A DNA stretch of 33,458 nt, taken from contig DVMB01000079.1 of NCBI GenBank assembly GCA_018715225.1, positions 1 through 33,458 on the forward strand, written 5' to 3'. This DNA comes from Candidatus Onthoplasma faecigallinarum (lineage in GTDB: Bacteria; Bacillota; Clostridia; Christensenellales; UBA1242). The translations under genes were made by a program, and so were the position numbers. Below, in pieces: positions 16,758 through 24,602 of this stretch (position 1 is the first letter of the stretch; each line of letters opens with the position of its first letter). The notes below the pieces were generated by a model. The model was not told the DNA's origin. It did not search any database and worked only from the letters and a program-made list of their open reading frames with translations.

Positions 16758-17510
16758 ATGAGAGAAATTGCCCTCGCTACAAAAGTGGGGAATAAAGAGA
16801 TAATAGAATTTTTGCACGCTAATATAAAGTCAAAGATAGATTTTTGCAAAACTATCACAACGTGTTATAGCGACAATAATTTTTGTTATCTTTTGTTTGC
16901 CTGTGAAGATTCTTTCATTGAGCCATGCGAGGCAATATTAAGAGACATAATCATCGACTATATTGAATCAATATATAAATTAAACTATTTGAAGAAAAGG
17001 ATAAAAAATCCATTATGCAATACACTGGCTTTCAATGCATATGTGAAAGTTTTGTCCCTGTTCGATAAGACTACGGACGTTTCGGCTCTATCTAAAATCA
17101 TACTTTTCAATCAAACATTTTTTATAGATAGTTTTTTGGAATTTCGCCTGTCTCCTTTGAAATATCATTGGGACAATTTGGCGGAACTCAGTAGTGACAA
17201 CTTAGTCTTATTCAATTCGGGAACTTTTCTAGATTTGATAAGGTTTTTGATAAACACGATGGATAATCTAGTTTACAAGGTCAAAGTGATATGCAAAGGA
17301 GAAAATTATAGCATATACAACATGAAGAATAAGAACGCCAAGATAAAGAAAGTGGCAGAATGTCAGTCCTCGCTAGATTTGATTTCAAATATCCTCAATT
17401 CTTGTCCTAGTTATATAGATATTTATATCAGTGAAGACAAACCATACGAAGCAGTCAGTTTCCTTAGCGACGTATTTGCCAACAGGCTAAAGATATACTT
17501 GAAAAATTGA
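16758..17510 (+). CDS. ytxC: YtxC-like protein (putative sporulation protein family)
   Basis: A 250-residue soluble protein. Its C-terminal half has the pattern I associate with the YtxC family: FLEFRLSPLKYHWDNL, then a hydrophobic FLDLIRFLINTMDN segment, and near the end SLDLISNILNSCPSYIDIYI. In Bacillus and many Clostridia ytxC lies directly upstream of thrS, as it does here, and that synteny is the best support. The function is unknown; the family name refers to sporulation only as a putative role. AGAGG (16748-16752) lies five bases before the ATG. It ends with TGA. No terminator follows, but thrS has its own promoter. Confidence 0.65.
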   Translation: MREIALATKVGNKEIIEFLHANIKSKIDFCKTITTCYSDNNFCYLLFACEDSFIEPCEAILRDIIIDYIESIYKLNYLKKRIKNPLCNTLAFNAYVKVLSLFDKTTDVSALSKIILFNQTFFIDSFLEFRLSPLKYHWDNLAELSSDNLVLFNSGTFLDLIRFLINTMDNLVYKVKVICKGENYSIYNMKNKNAKIKKVAECQSSLDLISNILNSCPSYIDIYISEDKPYEAVSFLSDVFANRLKIYLKN

Positions 17511-17571
17511 ATTATGAGTATGGTTGATTATAGAAAATCTTTAATAAATTATAAATTTTACCCCTAATGAT

Positions 17572-17600
17572 TTGACAAATGAAGTCCATTGTGATAATAT
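17572..17600 (+). promoter_or_regulatory. Promoter of thrS
   Basis: A perfect TTGACA at 17572-17577, a 17-base spacer, and TAATAT at 17595-17600. It lies just upstream of the T-box leader, whose first base would be near 17607. Confidence 0.85.
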
Positions 17601-17606
17601 AAAACA

Positions 17607-17820
17607 AACTAAATAGACTATTGATTAGACAAGTAGGATAGTAGTCAATTTTTACAGAGAGTGCCTGCCGGCTGAGATTGGCACAAAACACTACTAAACG
17701 AAACCACTAATTAGGTCAAAGGCGAGTGTTTCTCGCAAAACGAGTGGGTGCTTAGGCACCAATTTGGGTGGAACCACGGTAAAATATCGTCCCATGCTAG
17801 TGCATGGTTTTTTTATTTTT
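17607..17820 (+). promoter_or_regulatory. T-box riboswitch of thrS (threonine specifier)
   Basis: Leader RNA that senses uncharged tRNA-Thr and lets transcription continue into thrS. AGAGAG (17656-17661) and GGCTGAGA belong to stem I. The specifier is most likely ACC at 17703-17705, a threonine codon, in GAAACCACTA. GGTGC-TTAG-GCACC (17747-17760) is stem III. GGGTGGAACCACGG (17766-17779) is the T-box itself, in which TGGA would pair with a tRNA end whose discriminator base is U. A terminator, CCATGC-TAGT-GCATGG (17792-17807) plus a T-run, completes it. Confidence 0.93.
17792..17814 (+). terminator. T-box attenuator terminator
   Basis: A perfect 6-bp stem with TAGT loop and seven T. It is short for a T-box terminator; the upstream CGTCC at 17788-17792 may join the competing structure. 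Confidence 0.75.
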
Positions 17821-17832
17821 AGGAGGTTTTTT

Positions 17833-19581
17833 ATGAACGACGAGCAAAAACAAGAGATGTATAGACATAGCATGAGTCATGTCATGGCAAAGGCTATAAA
17901 GCAGTTGTATCCTGGGGTAAAATTGGCTATAGGTCCGGCTATAGACAATGGTTTTTACTATGATTTTGACAATTTGAACATCACTCAGGCAGATTTTGAC
18001 AAGATTGAAGCGAAGATGCGTGATATCATTGCCAACAATGAAGATTTCGTTCGCAAGGAGGTCTCAAAGACAGAGGCTCTTGAGATGTTCATTGACGAGC
18101 CATACAAGACAGAGTTGATAAACGAATTGCCGTTAGGCGAAAAGATTACAGTATATTACACTGGCGAAGATTTCTACGACCTTTGCCGTGGTCCGCATGT
18201 AGAGAACACAAAATTTTTGCGTGGCTTTTCATTCAAGATCAATAGGGTAAACGGGGCATATTGGCGAGGCAGTGAGAAGAATAAAATGCTCACAAGGATA
18301 TATGTATATGGTTTCCTTAATAAAGATGACCTAAAAGAATGTATAAGGCTAGAAGAGGAAGCAAAACAACGAGACCACAGAAAGATCGGTAAAGAAATGG
18401 GCATATTTATGTTCAACGATTTGGTAGGTAAAGGTCTACCTATGTGGCTTCCTAAAGGGTACATTTTGCGTAGAGAACTTAGCGATTATATCATAGACAA
18501 GGAGTTGGCATTGGGCTATCAGCATGTCATGACTCCATCTCTTGGCAACATCAATTTGTACAAGACGTCTGGACACTGGGAGCACTACAAAGAGGACATG
18601 TTCCCAGCAATGGAAGTTGACGACGAGGGATATGTGTTGCGTCCTATGAACTGCCCACATCATATGGTTATCTATAAAAATTTCATGCATTCATATAGAG
18701 ATCTACCTTTGCGACTTGCTGAGATTGCTAACGATTTTAGGTTCGAAGCGAGCGGTTCACTTTGCGGGATAGAGCGTACACGTGCCTTTACGCAAAACGA
18801 TTCACATATTTTCTGCCGTCCGGATCAAATAAAAGACGAAATCGAAGGCGTCATCAAATTGATTTTAGATGTCTACAAAGATTTTGGTTTCAAAAATTAT
18901 AAACTTAGATTGTCCTTAAGAGACAAACAAAATACGGACAAATATTTTGGCAATGATGAACTTTGGGAAAAGAGCGAAGCCGCTTTGCGAGAGATATTGA
19001 AAAACAGCGGAGCCGATTACTACGAAGCGGTCGGCGAAGCAGCATTTTATGGACCTAAAATCGACGTTCAAGTCAAATCTGCCATTGGGCATGACATAAC
19101 TCTTTCCACAGTTCAACTTGATTATCAACTGCCAGAGAGATTTGAACTAGAATATATTGATGAAAACAACGATAGACAACGTCCAGTAGTTATCCATAGG
19201 GCGATTTTGGGTTCATTGGATAGATTCATTGCCTTTATTTTGGAAGAGACAAAAGGACTATTGCCTGCATGGTTAAGTCCAGTGCAAGTTCAAATAATTA
19301 CAGTCAATGAAAATGTCATTCCATACGCTCAAGATGTTGAAAACAAATTAAAATCTTTAAAAGTTAGAGTAGAGACAGACTTTTCAAACGAGTCAGTGGG
19401 CAAAAAGATTCGTTCAGCCGTGCTATCAAAATCTCCATTTATTTTAGTCCTAGGAGACAAAGAGAAAGCAGACGGCACGGTCGCAGTCCGCAAACGTGGT
19501 AGCAAAGATACCGAGACAATGCCATATAAGCAATTTGAAGAAATGCTAATAGACAGTATAGCAAATAAAGCGTTGAATTAA
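17833..19581 (+). CDS. thrS: Threonyl-tRNA synthetase lacking the N-terminal TGS domain
   Basis: Class II synthetase that charges tRNA-Thr. At 582 residues it is about 60 short of the common form because it begins directly in the editing domain. That domain has both zinc-like motifs intact (HSMSH with His12 and His16, and DLCRGPHV). The catalytic core has motif 2 FRFEASGSLCGIERTR, zinc ligands Cys274 (MNCPHH), His325 (NDSHIF) and His455 (VIHRAILGSLDRF). The anticodon-binding domain begins near WLSPVQVQII. AGGAGG at 17821-17826 fixes the ATG at 17833; the frame stays open upstream but that part is T-box RNA. Expression is controlled by the T-box. Confidence 0.96.
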   Translation: MNDEQKQEMYRHSMSHVMAKAIKQLYPGVKLAIGPAIDNGFYYDFDNLNITQADFDKIEAKMRDIIANNEDFVRKEVSKTEALEMFIDEPYKTELINELPLGEKITVYYTGEDFYDLCRGPHVENTKFLRGFSFKINRVNGAYWRGSEKNKMLTRIYVYGFLNKDDLKECIRLEEEAKQRDHRKIGKEMGIFMFNDLVGKGLPMWLPKGYILRRELSDYIIDKELALGYQHVMTPSLGNINLYKTSGHWEHYKEDMFPAMEVDDEGYVLRPMNCPHHMVIYKNFMHSYRDLPLRLAEIANDFRFEASGSLCGIERTRAFTQNDSHIFCRPDQIKDEIEGVIKLILDVYKDFGFKNYKLRLSLRDKQNTDKYFGNDELWEKSEAALREILKNSGADYYEAVGEAAFYGPKIDVQVKSAIGHDITLSTVQLDYQLPERFELEYIDENNDRQRPVVIHRAILGSLDRFIAFILEETKGLLPAWLSPVQVQIITVNENVIPYAQDVENKLKSLKVRVETDFSNESVGKKIRSAVLSKSPFILVLGDKEKADGTVAVRKRGSKDTETMPYKQFEEMLIDSIANKALN

Positions 19582-19606
19582 AGTGCAGTTTTGACTGCAC
19601 TTTTTT
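19581..19606 (+). terminator. Terminator of thrS
   Basis: A perfect 8-bp stem (AAGTGCAG and CTGCACTT, loop TTTTGA) with a T-run, starting at the last base of the thrS stop codon. Confidence 0.9.
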
Positions 19607-19624
19607 ATTGTGTTAACAACAAAA

Positions 19625-19690
19625 CATATTTTCGTAAGAAAATTGTTTTCTTCCTTTGTACGAAATATGATATTCTCAACAAAATTTTGT
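19625..19690. repeat. Hairpin and palindrome upstream of the alcohol dehydrogenase promoter
   Basis: CATATTTTCGTA (19625-19636) pairs with TACGAAATATG (19659-19669) with one bulged T. Just downstream, ACAAAATTTTGT (19679-19690) is a perfect 12-bp palindrome. They lie 60-125 bases upstream of the -35 box and could be protein-binding sites. Confidence 0.4.
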
Positions 19691-19748
19691 GTTGTGTCTA
19701 AATTTGATTTTATTTTAAGAGCAATTTGTAAATTTTGAAATTTTTCGT

Positions 19749-19777
19749 TTGACTTGTTGTGTAGATAAGTATAAAAT
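19749..19777 (+). promoter_or_regulatory. Promoter of the adh-aldh-yhhN unit
   Basis: TTGACT at 19749-19754, a 17-base spacer, and TAAAAT at 19772-19777; the transcript would start near 19784. Confidence 0.78.
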
Positions 19778-19790
19778 TCAAAATAAAGTT

Positions 19791-19804
19791 TAGACACTTG
19801 TCTA
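19791..19804. promoter_or_regulatory. Operator candidate in the adh leader
   Basis: TAGACA-CT-TGTCTA is a perfect 6-2-6 palindrome just downstream of the expected transcription start, a position where a bound repressor would block transcription. A matching half-site TGTCTA lies upstream at 19695-19700. No regulator gene is nearby. Confidence 0.5.
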
Positions 19805-19825
19805 TTTTTGTAAGGAGAAAATTAG

Positions 19826-21028
19826 ATGAATATATTTAAAAAATTGTATTGTAGAACATTTCAAGTAATATTTAGAATGGCGATGCCTCTTCTTCCGTAT
19901 AGAGAACCAAAACTATTGAAAGACAATGATGAATTGATCGCATTGTTGCAAGAAAAACAAGTAAAAAGTGTTTTGCTAGTTACGGATAAGGGGATAAGAG
20001 GTCTGGGTCTAACCGAGACGCTAGAAAATCAAATTAAATCTAACGACATAAAATTGGCTGTCTATGATGATACAGTAGCCAATCCTACCACGAAGAATGT
20101 TGCTGAAGCGTTGGATATGTATAAATCAAATGATTGTGAAGCTATCATCGCTTTTGGCGGTGGGTCTGCCATGGATTGTGCAAAGGCAACGGGGGCAAGA
20201 GTTGTCCGTCCTAAAAAGCCGTTAAGTAAGATGAAAGGTATTTTGAAGGTAAATAAAAAATTACCTTTGTTGATTGCTATTCCTACAACTGCTGGGACGG
20301 GTAGTGAGACGACGCTTGCGGCAGTCATCACAGATAGCGAGACACGACACAAATATGCCATCAACGATTTTCCGCTCATTCCTGAGTATGCTTTGTTGGA
20401 CGCAAATCTAACTGTAGGGTTGCCAAAGTTCGTTACCGCAACTACTGGAATGGACGCCCTAACTCATGCGGTCGAGGCATATATTGGACGCAGTACAACC
20501 AAGCAGACACGTGATTACGCCTTGCGTGCAGTCAAATTGATTTTTGAAAATCTTGAGACAGCGTACACCGATGGAACGAACTTGGAAGCACGACAAAACA
20601 TGCTCCAGGCTGCATACCTAGCGGGGCTGGCTTTCACTAAATCATATGTAGGATATATCCACGCAATTGCTCACTCTTTGGGAGGAAAATATAATGTCGC
20701 TCACGGGCTAGCCAATGCTATAATTATGCCATATGTATTGAAAAAATATGGAAAGAAAATTTTCAAAAAATTGTGGGAATTAGGGGTATATGCCAATTTG
20801 TTTGACGAGTCCACGCCTATAGAAGTTGGAGCGAAATATTTTATTGAAAAGATAGAAAATATGAACGCAAATATGGGTATAGGCACACGAATCGACGAGA
20901 TAAAGACAGAAGATATACCTTTCCTTGCCATGACGGCAGAAAAGGAAGCAAACCCATTGTATCCTGTACCTGTACTTTATACAGCACAGCAGTTAGAAGA
21001 AATATATTTTGAGGTAAAAAATGGATAA
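19826..21028 (+). CDS. Iron-containing (group III) alcohol dehydrogenase
   Basis: NAD(P)-dependent interconversion of alcohols and aldehydes in the cytoplasm. The 400 residues show the nucleotide motif GGGSAMDCAK, PTTAGTGSETT, and the iron ligands Asp210 and His214 (MDALTHAVEAY), His279 and His293 in HAIAHSLGGKYNVAHGLANA. AAGGAG at 19812-19817 lies eight bases before the ATG. It is the first gene of a tight unit and overlaps the aldehyde dehydrogenase gene by 8 bases. The substrate cannot be read from the sequence; the neighbouring lysoplasmalogenase suggests long-chain aldehydes. A butanol- or ethanol-type enzyme is the ordinary alternative. Confidence 0.92.
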   Translation: MNIFKKLYCRTFQVIFRMAMPLLPYREPKLLKDNDELIALLQEKQVKSVLLVTDKGIRGLGLTETLENQIKSNDIKLAVYDDTVANPTTKNVAEALDMYKSNDCEAIIAFGGGSAMDCAKATGARVVRPKKPLSKMKGILKVNKKLPLLIAIPTTAGTGSETTLAAVITDSETRHKYAINDFPLIPEYALLDANLTVGLPKFVTATTGMDALTHAVEAYIGRSTTKQTRDYALRAVKLIFENLETAYTDGTNLEARQNMLQAAYLAGLAFTKSYVGYIHAIAHSLGGKYNVAHGLANAIIMPYVLKKYGKKIFKKLWELGVYANLFDESTPIEVGAKYFIEKIENMNANMGIGTRIDEIKTEDIPFLAMTAEKEANPLYPVPVLYTAQQLEEIYFEVKNG

Positions 21029-22397
21029 TCAATCAATATTAGAAAAAATAGACAATCAAAGAAAATTTTTAGATGAAAATCCAATGCTTGATTACAAAAA
21101 GAGGATTGAGGCATTGAAATTGCTATACAAAAACATCAAATTGATGTCAGTTGATATATATGACGCCCTGAAAAAAGATTTGAACAAGAGCGAGACAGAG
21201 ACCTATATGGTCGAAATTGGCATGGTACTTAATGAAATCAGTTATATGATAAAACATATCCGCTCTTTTTCACGTCCAAAAAGGGTAGCCACTCCGCTCG
21301 CACAATTTCATTCAAAGAGTTATAAAATGCCATGTGCGTATGGAATGGTGCTCATTATAAGCCCATGGAATTATCCTTTCATGCTGGCACTTGAGCCAAT
21401 GGTTGACGCTATAGCAGCAGGAAATTCGGTGATAGTAAAACCTAGCGAAATTTCACCTAATGTAAGCGATGTTATAGCGAAATTGATATCCAAAACTTTT
21501 GATAAAGGTCATGTTGACACTGTGTTAGGTGGGGTGGAAGAATGTACTTTCCTTCTTGACCAAGATTTTGACTACATCTTCTATACAGGTAGCACGAGAG
21601 TGGGCGAGATAGTCATGAAGAAGGCGGCAGAACATTTCACGCCAGTAACACTTGAAATGGGCGGGAAAAGTCCGTGTATTGTTGACAAAACGGCAAATAT
21701 ACCACTTGCTGCGAAACGTATAGTGTTTGGGAAATTTTTGAACGCAGGACAGACATGCGTAGCCCCTGACTACATACTCTGCGACAAAAAGATCAAGGAT
21801 AAATTGATTGACGAATTGGAGCGTCAAATAGTGTTGCAATATACTGTAGATCCTATCAAAAACGACGCTTATCCAAAGATGATCAACAAGAAACAATTCG
21901 ATGCTATGAGTAAGTTCATAACAGATGAAAATCTAATTTTTGGTGGCAAGAAAGATGAAGAGTCCTTGAAAATTGAGCCGACTCTATTGAACAGCACTTT
22001 TGATGACGACGTGATGCAGATTGAAATATTCGGGCCAATTTTACCAATCATTACATTTGACGACATTGATGAAGCGATTGCAAAGATCAATTCGCTATCA
22101 AAACCGCTAGCGTTATACATATTTTCATCATCAAAGACGAATCAAAACAAAGTATTGAATAGATGCCAATTCGGTGGCGGTTGTATAAATGATACAATCA
22201 TTCACATAGCGACGCCAAACCTTGGCTTTGGCGGATTGAAGCAGAGTGGAATAGGAGCATATCACGGAAAGATTGGTTTTGATACTTTCACGCACTACAA
22301 AAGCATAGTAGACAAAAAGACGTGGCTAGATTTACCAATGAGATATCAACCTTATAATAAGTTCAAACAATTCTTGATTAAGATGTTTTTAAGATAA
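21021..22397 (+). CDS. Aldehyde dehydrogenase, class 3 / fatty-aldehyde-like
   Basis: Oxidises aldehydes to acids with NAD(P). Motifs are SPWNYPFMLALEPM (with the catalytic asparagine), KPSE, TGSTRVGE, general base Glu212 in LEMGGKSP, nucleophile Cys246 in GQTCVAPDY, and EIFGPILPI. It has 458 residues, shorter than the common 490-500, and a basic-hydrophobic tail ending FKQFLIKMFLR. Both features are seen in class 3 enzymes (ALDH3, YwdH), some of which oxidise fatty aldehydes at membranes. It overlaps the previous gene by 8 bases, and 24 bases separate it from the lysoplasmalogenase gene. Confidence 0.93.
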   Translation: MDNQSILEKIDNQRKFLDENPMLDYKKRIEALKLLYKNIKLMSVDIYDALKKDLNKSETETYMVEIGMVLNEISYMIKHIRSFSRPKRVATPLAQFHSKSYKMPCAYGMVLIISPWNYPFMLALEPMVDAIAAGNSVIVKPSEISPNVSDVIAKLISKTFDKGHVDTVLGGVEECTFLLDQDFDYIFYTGSTRVGEIVMKKAAEHFTPVTLEMGGKSPCIVDKTANIPLAAKRIVFGKFLNAGQTCVAPDYILCDKKIKDKLIDELERQIVLQYTVDPIKNDAYPKMINKKQFDAMSKFITDENLIFGGKKDEESLKIEPTLLNSTFDDDVMQIEIFGPILPIITFDDIDEAIAKINSLSKPLALYIFSSSKTNQNKVLNRCQFGGGCINDTIIHIATPNLGFGGLKQSGIGAYHGKIGFDTFTHYKSIVDKKTWLDLPMRYQPYNKFKQFLIKMFLR

Positions 22398-22421
22398 TAT
22401 AAATTTATTCAAAGGAGAATT

Positions 22422-23105
22422 ATGAATAAGAAATTTGTCATCATTTTAAACTGTATCCTTTTAGCATTGATCTTGGCGGGCGACGTGCTGTATATTGTAT
22501 TTGGAGATCTATGGCTAAAAGGGCTTACAAGTGCATTTTTTGTGCTTCTTGGCGTGATAAATTTGATCTATGCCACGAAACTCAAGTCTAGCAAACAAAA
22601 GTTTTCTTTCATTTTAGTGATAGGGCTAATATTTGCCATGCTAGGCGACATTATTTTAAACATTCATTTTATCAGCGGGGCAATTCTCTTTGCTGTTGGG
22701 CACGTGTTTTTCTTTATATCATATTGCTTTTTGCAAAAATTTTCATGGAAAGATTTGCTTTTCGGTGCGATAATTTTCATCCCGTCCGTACTGGTCATCA
22801 CTTTGGTGCCAATATTCGATTTTGGAGGGGTGTTGATGGAAATTGTGTGCGTCGTATACGCACTAATAATTTCACTGATGGTAGGCAAGGCTATTTCAAA
22901 TTTGATACGAGAAAGAAACCTGCTAAATCTCATCATAGTTTTAGGAAGTGTGTTGTTTTTCTTCAGCGACTTGATGTTGCTGTTAGATGTGTTTGGTAAT
23001 CTTTCAGTGGTCGGCATACTTTGTCTTGCGACCTACTATCCGGCAGAGTTTTTGTTGGCTCACTCAATTTATATAGGAGCAGGAGAAAATCATGATACGA
23101 AATAG
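22422..23105 (+). CDS. YhhN/TMEM86-family lysoplasmalogenase
   Basis: A 227-residue membrane protein with about eight segments. YhhN-type features are visible: LGDIILN in the third segment, GHVFFFISY, and GSVLFFFSDLMLL, with conserved aspartates and a histidine inside the membrane. Family members (mammalian TMEM86 and bacterial homologues) cleave the vinyl-ether bond of lysoplasmalogens, giving a fatty aldehyde and a glycerophospho-base. AAAGGAG precedes the ATG. It lies in one unit with alcohol and aldehyde dehydrogenases, exactly the enzymes that could use the aldehyde. The family call is fairly firm; activity is inferred. Confidence 0.75.
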   Translation: MNKKFVIILNCILLALILAGDVLYIVFGDLWLKGLTSAFFVLLGVINLIYATKLKSSKQKFSFILVIGLIFAMLGDIILNIHFISGAILFAVGHVFFFISYCFLQKFSWKDLLFGAIIFIPSVLVITLVPIFDFGGVLMEIVCVVYALIISLMVGKAISNLIRERNLLNLIIVLGSVLFFFSDLMLLLDVFGNLSVVGILCLATYYPAEFLLAHSIYIGAGENHDTK

Positions 23106-23766
23106 GACAACTCAGTTAGTATTTCAGTCAGTTTATTGCACTTTGGCGATATTTGGCATTATTGGCAGTCTAGGTTATTTTGATGTAAAATTCAACACAG
23201 AATTTTATCTATTCTATACGAATTTAAGCAATTATATTTGCATAGGTTTGATGTTCGCTAGTTTAATTGCTACAATCAAAAATGCGAACAAAAAGCAGGA
23301 CGGATATGTAACCACAGCACCGAAATTCAAATTCATGTGCAACATTATGATTTTGGTTACATTTTTGGTGTACAACATATTGCTGGCAAAGGAGAATACA
23401 GTGCTAGAATATTTCACATCTACGTCCAATCTGCTCATGCATGTGATTTTACCCGTAATGTTTATTTTGGACTGGATATTGTTTTACGAACATGGGAAAA
23501 CGAAATGGTATTATCCACTTCTTTGTTTGATTATGCCACTTATTTATGTCGTGTTCATTTTGATACGTGCACCTTTCGTTCAAGGGCTAGATGTAACGGT
23601 GTATCCATACTTCTTTTTGGATCTAAACACACTCGGGTGGGGCGGATTTTTAGGCTGGGTTTTTGCTCTAATTGTTATCTTTGTCGCCATTGGTTACATT
23701 TTCTATCTATTCGACAATATAAAGAAGATAAAAGTATATTTCAACAGGAAAAAACAACATAATTAA
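23092..23766 (+). CDS. Six-helix membrane protein, Pr6Pr / AIG1-FAR17a-like
   Basis: A 224-residue protein with six membrane segments. FYLFYTNLSNYI (Thr43) and TSTSNLLMHVILPVMFILDW (His117) match the pattern of the Pr6Pr group of bacterial membrane proteins. They also recall the eukaryotic AIG1/FAR-17a fold, where an intramembrane threonine and histidine hydrolyse fatty acid esters. The gene overlaps the lysoplasmalogenase gene by 14 bases and is the last of the unit. A lipid hydrolase role is an inference from the Thr/His pair and the neighbours; the Pr6Pr group itself has no established function known to me. Confidence 0.65.
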   Translation: MIRNRTTQLVFQSVYCTLAIFGIIGSLGYFDVKFNTEFYLFYTNLSNYICIGLMFASLIATIKNANKKQDGYVTTAPKFKFMCNIMILVTFLVYNILLAKENTVLEYFTSTSNLLMHVILPVMFILDWILFYEHGKTKWYYPLLCLIMPLIYVVFILIRAPFVQGLDVTVYPYFFLDLNTLGWGGFLGWVFALIVIFVAIGYIFYLFDNIKKIKVYFNRKKQHN

Positions 23767-23897
23767 TTCAAGTTATCTCGTTTTATCTTTAAATATAAAA
23801 TGGCGATAGAAAGTGCGTCTCATAGGAAAAACTCAATATTGTTCAATTTATTTGACTTGAGAATATATAAAAATAAATAAAATTATAGAAAAAATCA

Positions 23898-23926
23898 TTG
23901 ACAAACAAAAAAATATCTGTTAGTAT
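23898..23926 (+). promoter_or_regulatory. Promoter of infC-rpmI-rplT
   Basis: A perfect TTGACA at 23898-23903, a 17-base spacer and TAGTAT at 23921-23926 with an upstream TGT (extended -10). Transcription would begin near 23933. The preceding stretch from 23767 is AT-rich without a clear terminator for the lipid unit. Confidence 0.75.
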
Positions 23927-23931
23927 AAAAG

Positions 23932-24055
23932 CGTAAAAGTAGAAGTCCACTTCTCACCTTGAAGCCAAAGGCGACAATGGTTTTAAATTACTGACAATAT
24001 TGTAATTTTGTGTAGAGTGGGTTCTTTTACGTAAAGAAACCCTTTTTTTATGGGT
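23932..24055 (+). promoter_or_regulatory. Ribosomal protein leader with attenuator (L20 leader type)
   Basis: The leader can fold two ways. In one, CGTAAAAG at its 5' end (23932-23939) pairs with CTTTTACG (24024-24031), and CCAC (23947-23950) pairs with GTGG further in. In the other, GGGTT...TTT (24019-24028) pairs with AAA...AACCC to form a terminator with seven T. The two are exclusive. In Bacillus the L20 protein binds such a leader and causes early termination; here the same control is inferred. A local hairpin AGAAGT-CC-ACTTCT (23941-23954) competes too. Confidence 0.8.
24019..24049 (+). terminator. Attenuator terminator of the infC leader
   Basis: GGGTT and AACCC close a stem with one mismatch and one G-T pair, an inner TTT/AAA stem and an ACGT loop, then seven T (24043-24049), six bases before the infC ribosome binding site. 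Confidence 0.8.
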
Positions 24056-24065
24056 AGGAGGAAAT

Positions 24066-24581
24066 TTGAAAGAATCACTAAAAAATGAACAAATTGTTTT
24101 AGCAGAAGTTAGGTTAATTGGGCCGAATGCAGAACAACTGGGGCTCATGAGCAGTGAAAAAGCGCTCGAGATCGCTGAAAGTTATGATTTAGATTTAGTC
24201 CTAATTGCACCAGATGCAAAACCGCCTGTATGCAAGATCATGGACTATGGGAAATTCAAATTTGATGAGTTGAAAAAATTGAAGGACCAAAGGAAAAAAC
24301 AAAAAGTCGAAGAAAACAAAGAGATGAGACTATCCATGACGATTGACGACCATGACTTAGAGATCAAGGCTAAACAAGTTTGCAAATTTTTGAAAGATGG
24401 TAGCAAGGTCAAAGTAAGGATCATGATGAAAGGTAGATTGCAAGTCCGTCCGCAGATTGGACTTGAGATCATGGACCGCTTTGCTGAACTGGTATCTAGT
24501 GTCGGTCAAGTTGAGAAAAAACCTGTGATTGAAGGACGTAACATCTTTATGGTATTAGCGCCTATTTCTAGCAAGAAGTAA
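24066..24581 (+). CDS. infC: Translation initiation factor IF-3
   Basis: Binds the 30S subunit, keeps it apart from 50S and checks the start codon. The N-terminal domain has NEQIVLAEVRLIG, the linker begins at PPVCKIMDYGKFKF and is Lys-rich, and the C-terminal domain has HDLEIKAKQVCKFL and GRNIFMVLAP. The 171 residues are normal. The start is TTG at 24066 with AGGAGG (24056-24061) four bases before it. A non-AUG start is typical of infC, because IF-3 discriminates against such codons and so limits its own synthesis. First gene of infC-rpmI-rplT. Confidence 0.97.
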   Translation: MKESLKNEQIVLAEVRLIGPNAEQLGLMSSEKALEIAESYDLDLVLIAPDAKPPVCKIMDYGKFKFDELKKLKDQRKKQKVEENKEMRLSMTIDDHDLEIKAKQVCKFLKDGSKVKVRIMMKGRLQVRPQIGLEIMDRFAELVSSVGQVEKKPVIEGRNIFMVLAPISSKK

Positions 24582-24602
24582 TTTTATTTACTTTTACAAT
24601 TA

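Noticed and set aside
17764..17832. Upstream extension of thrS
   Set aside because: These bases are the T-box and its terminator; AGGAGG at 17821 selects ATG 17833.
23767..23897. Terminator or small gene after the lipid unit
   Set aside because: TATC...GATA and CTCAA...TTGAG pairs exist, but they are imperfect and not followed by T-runs; no open frame with a ribosome binding site.
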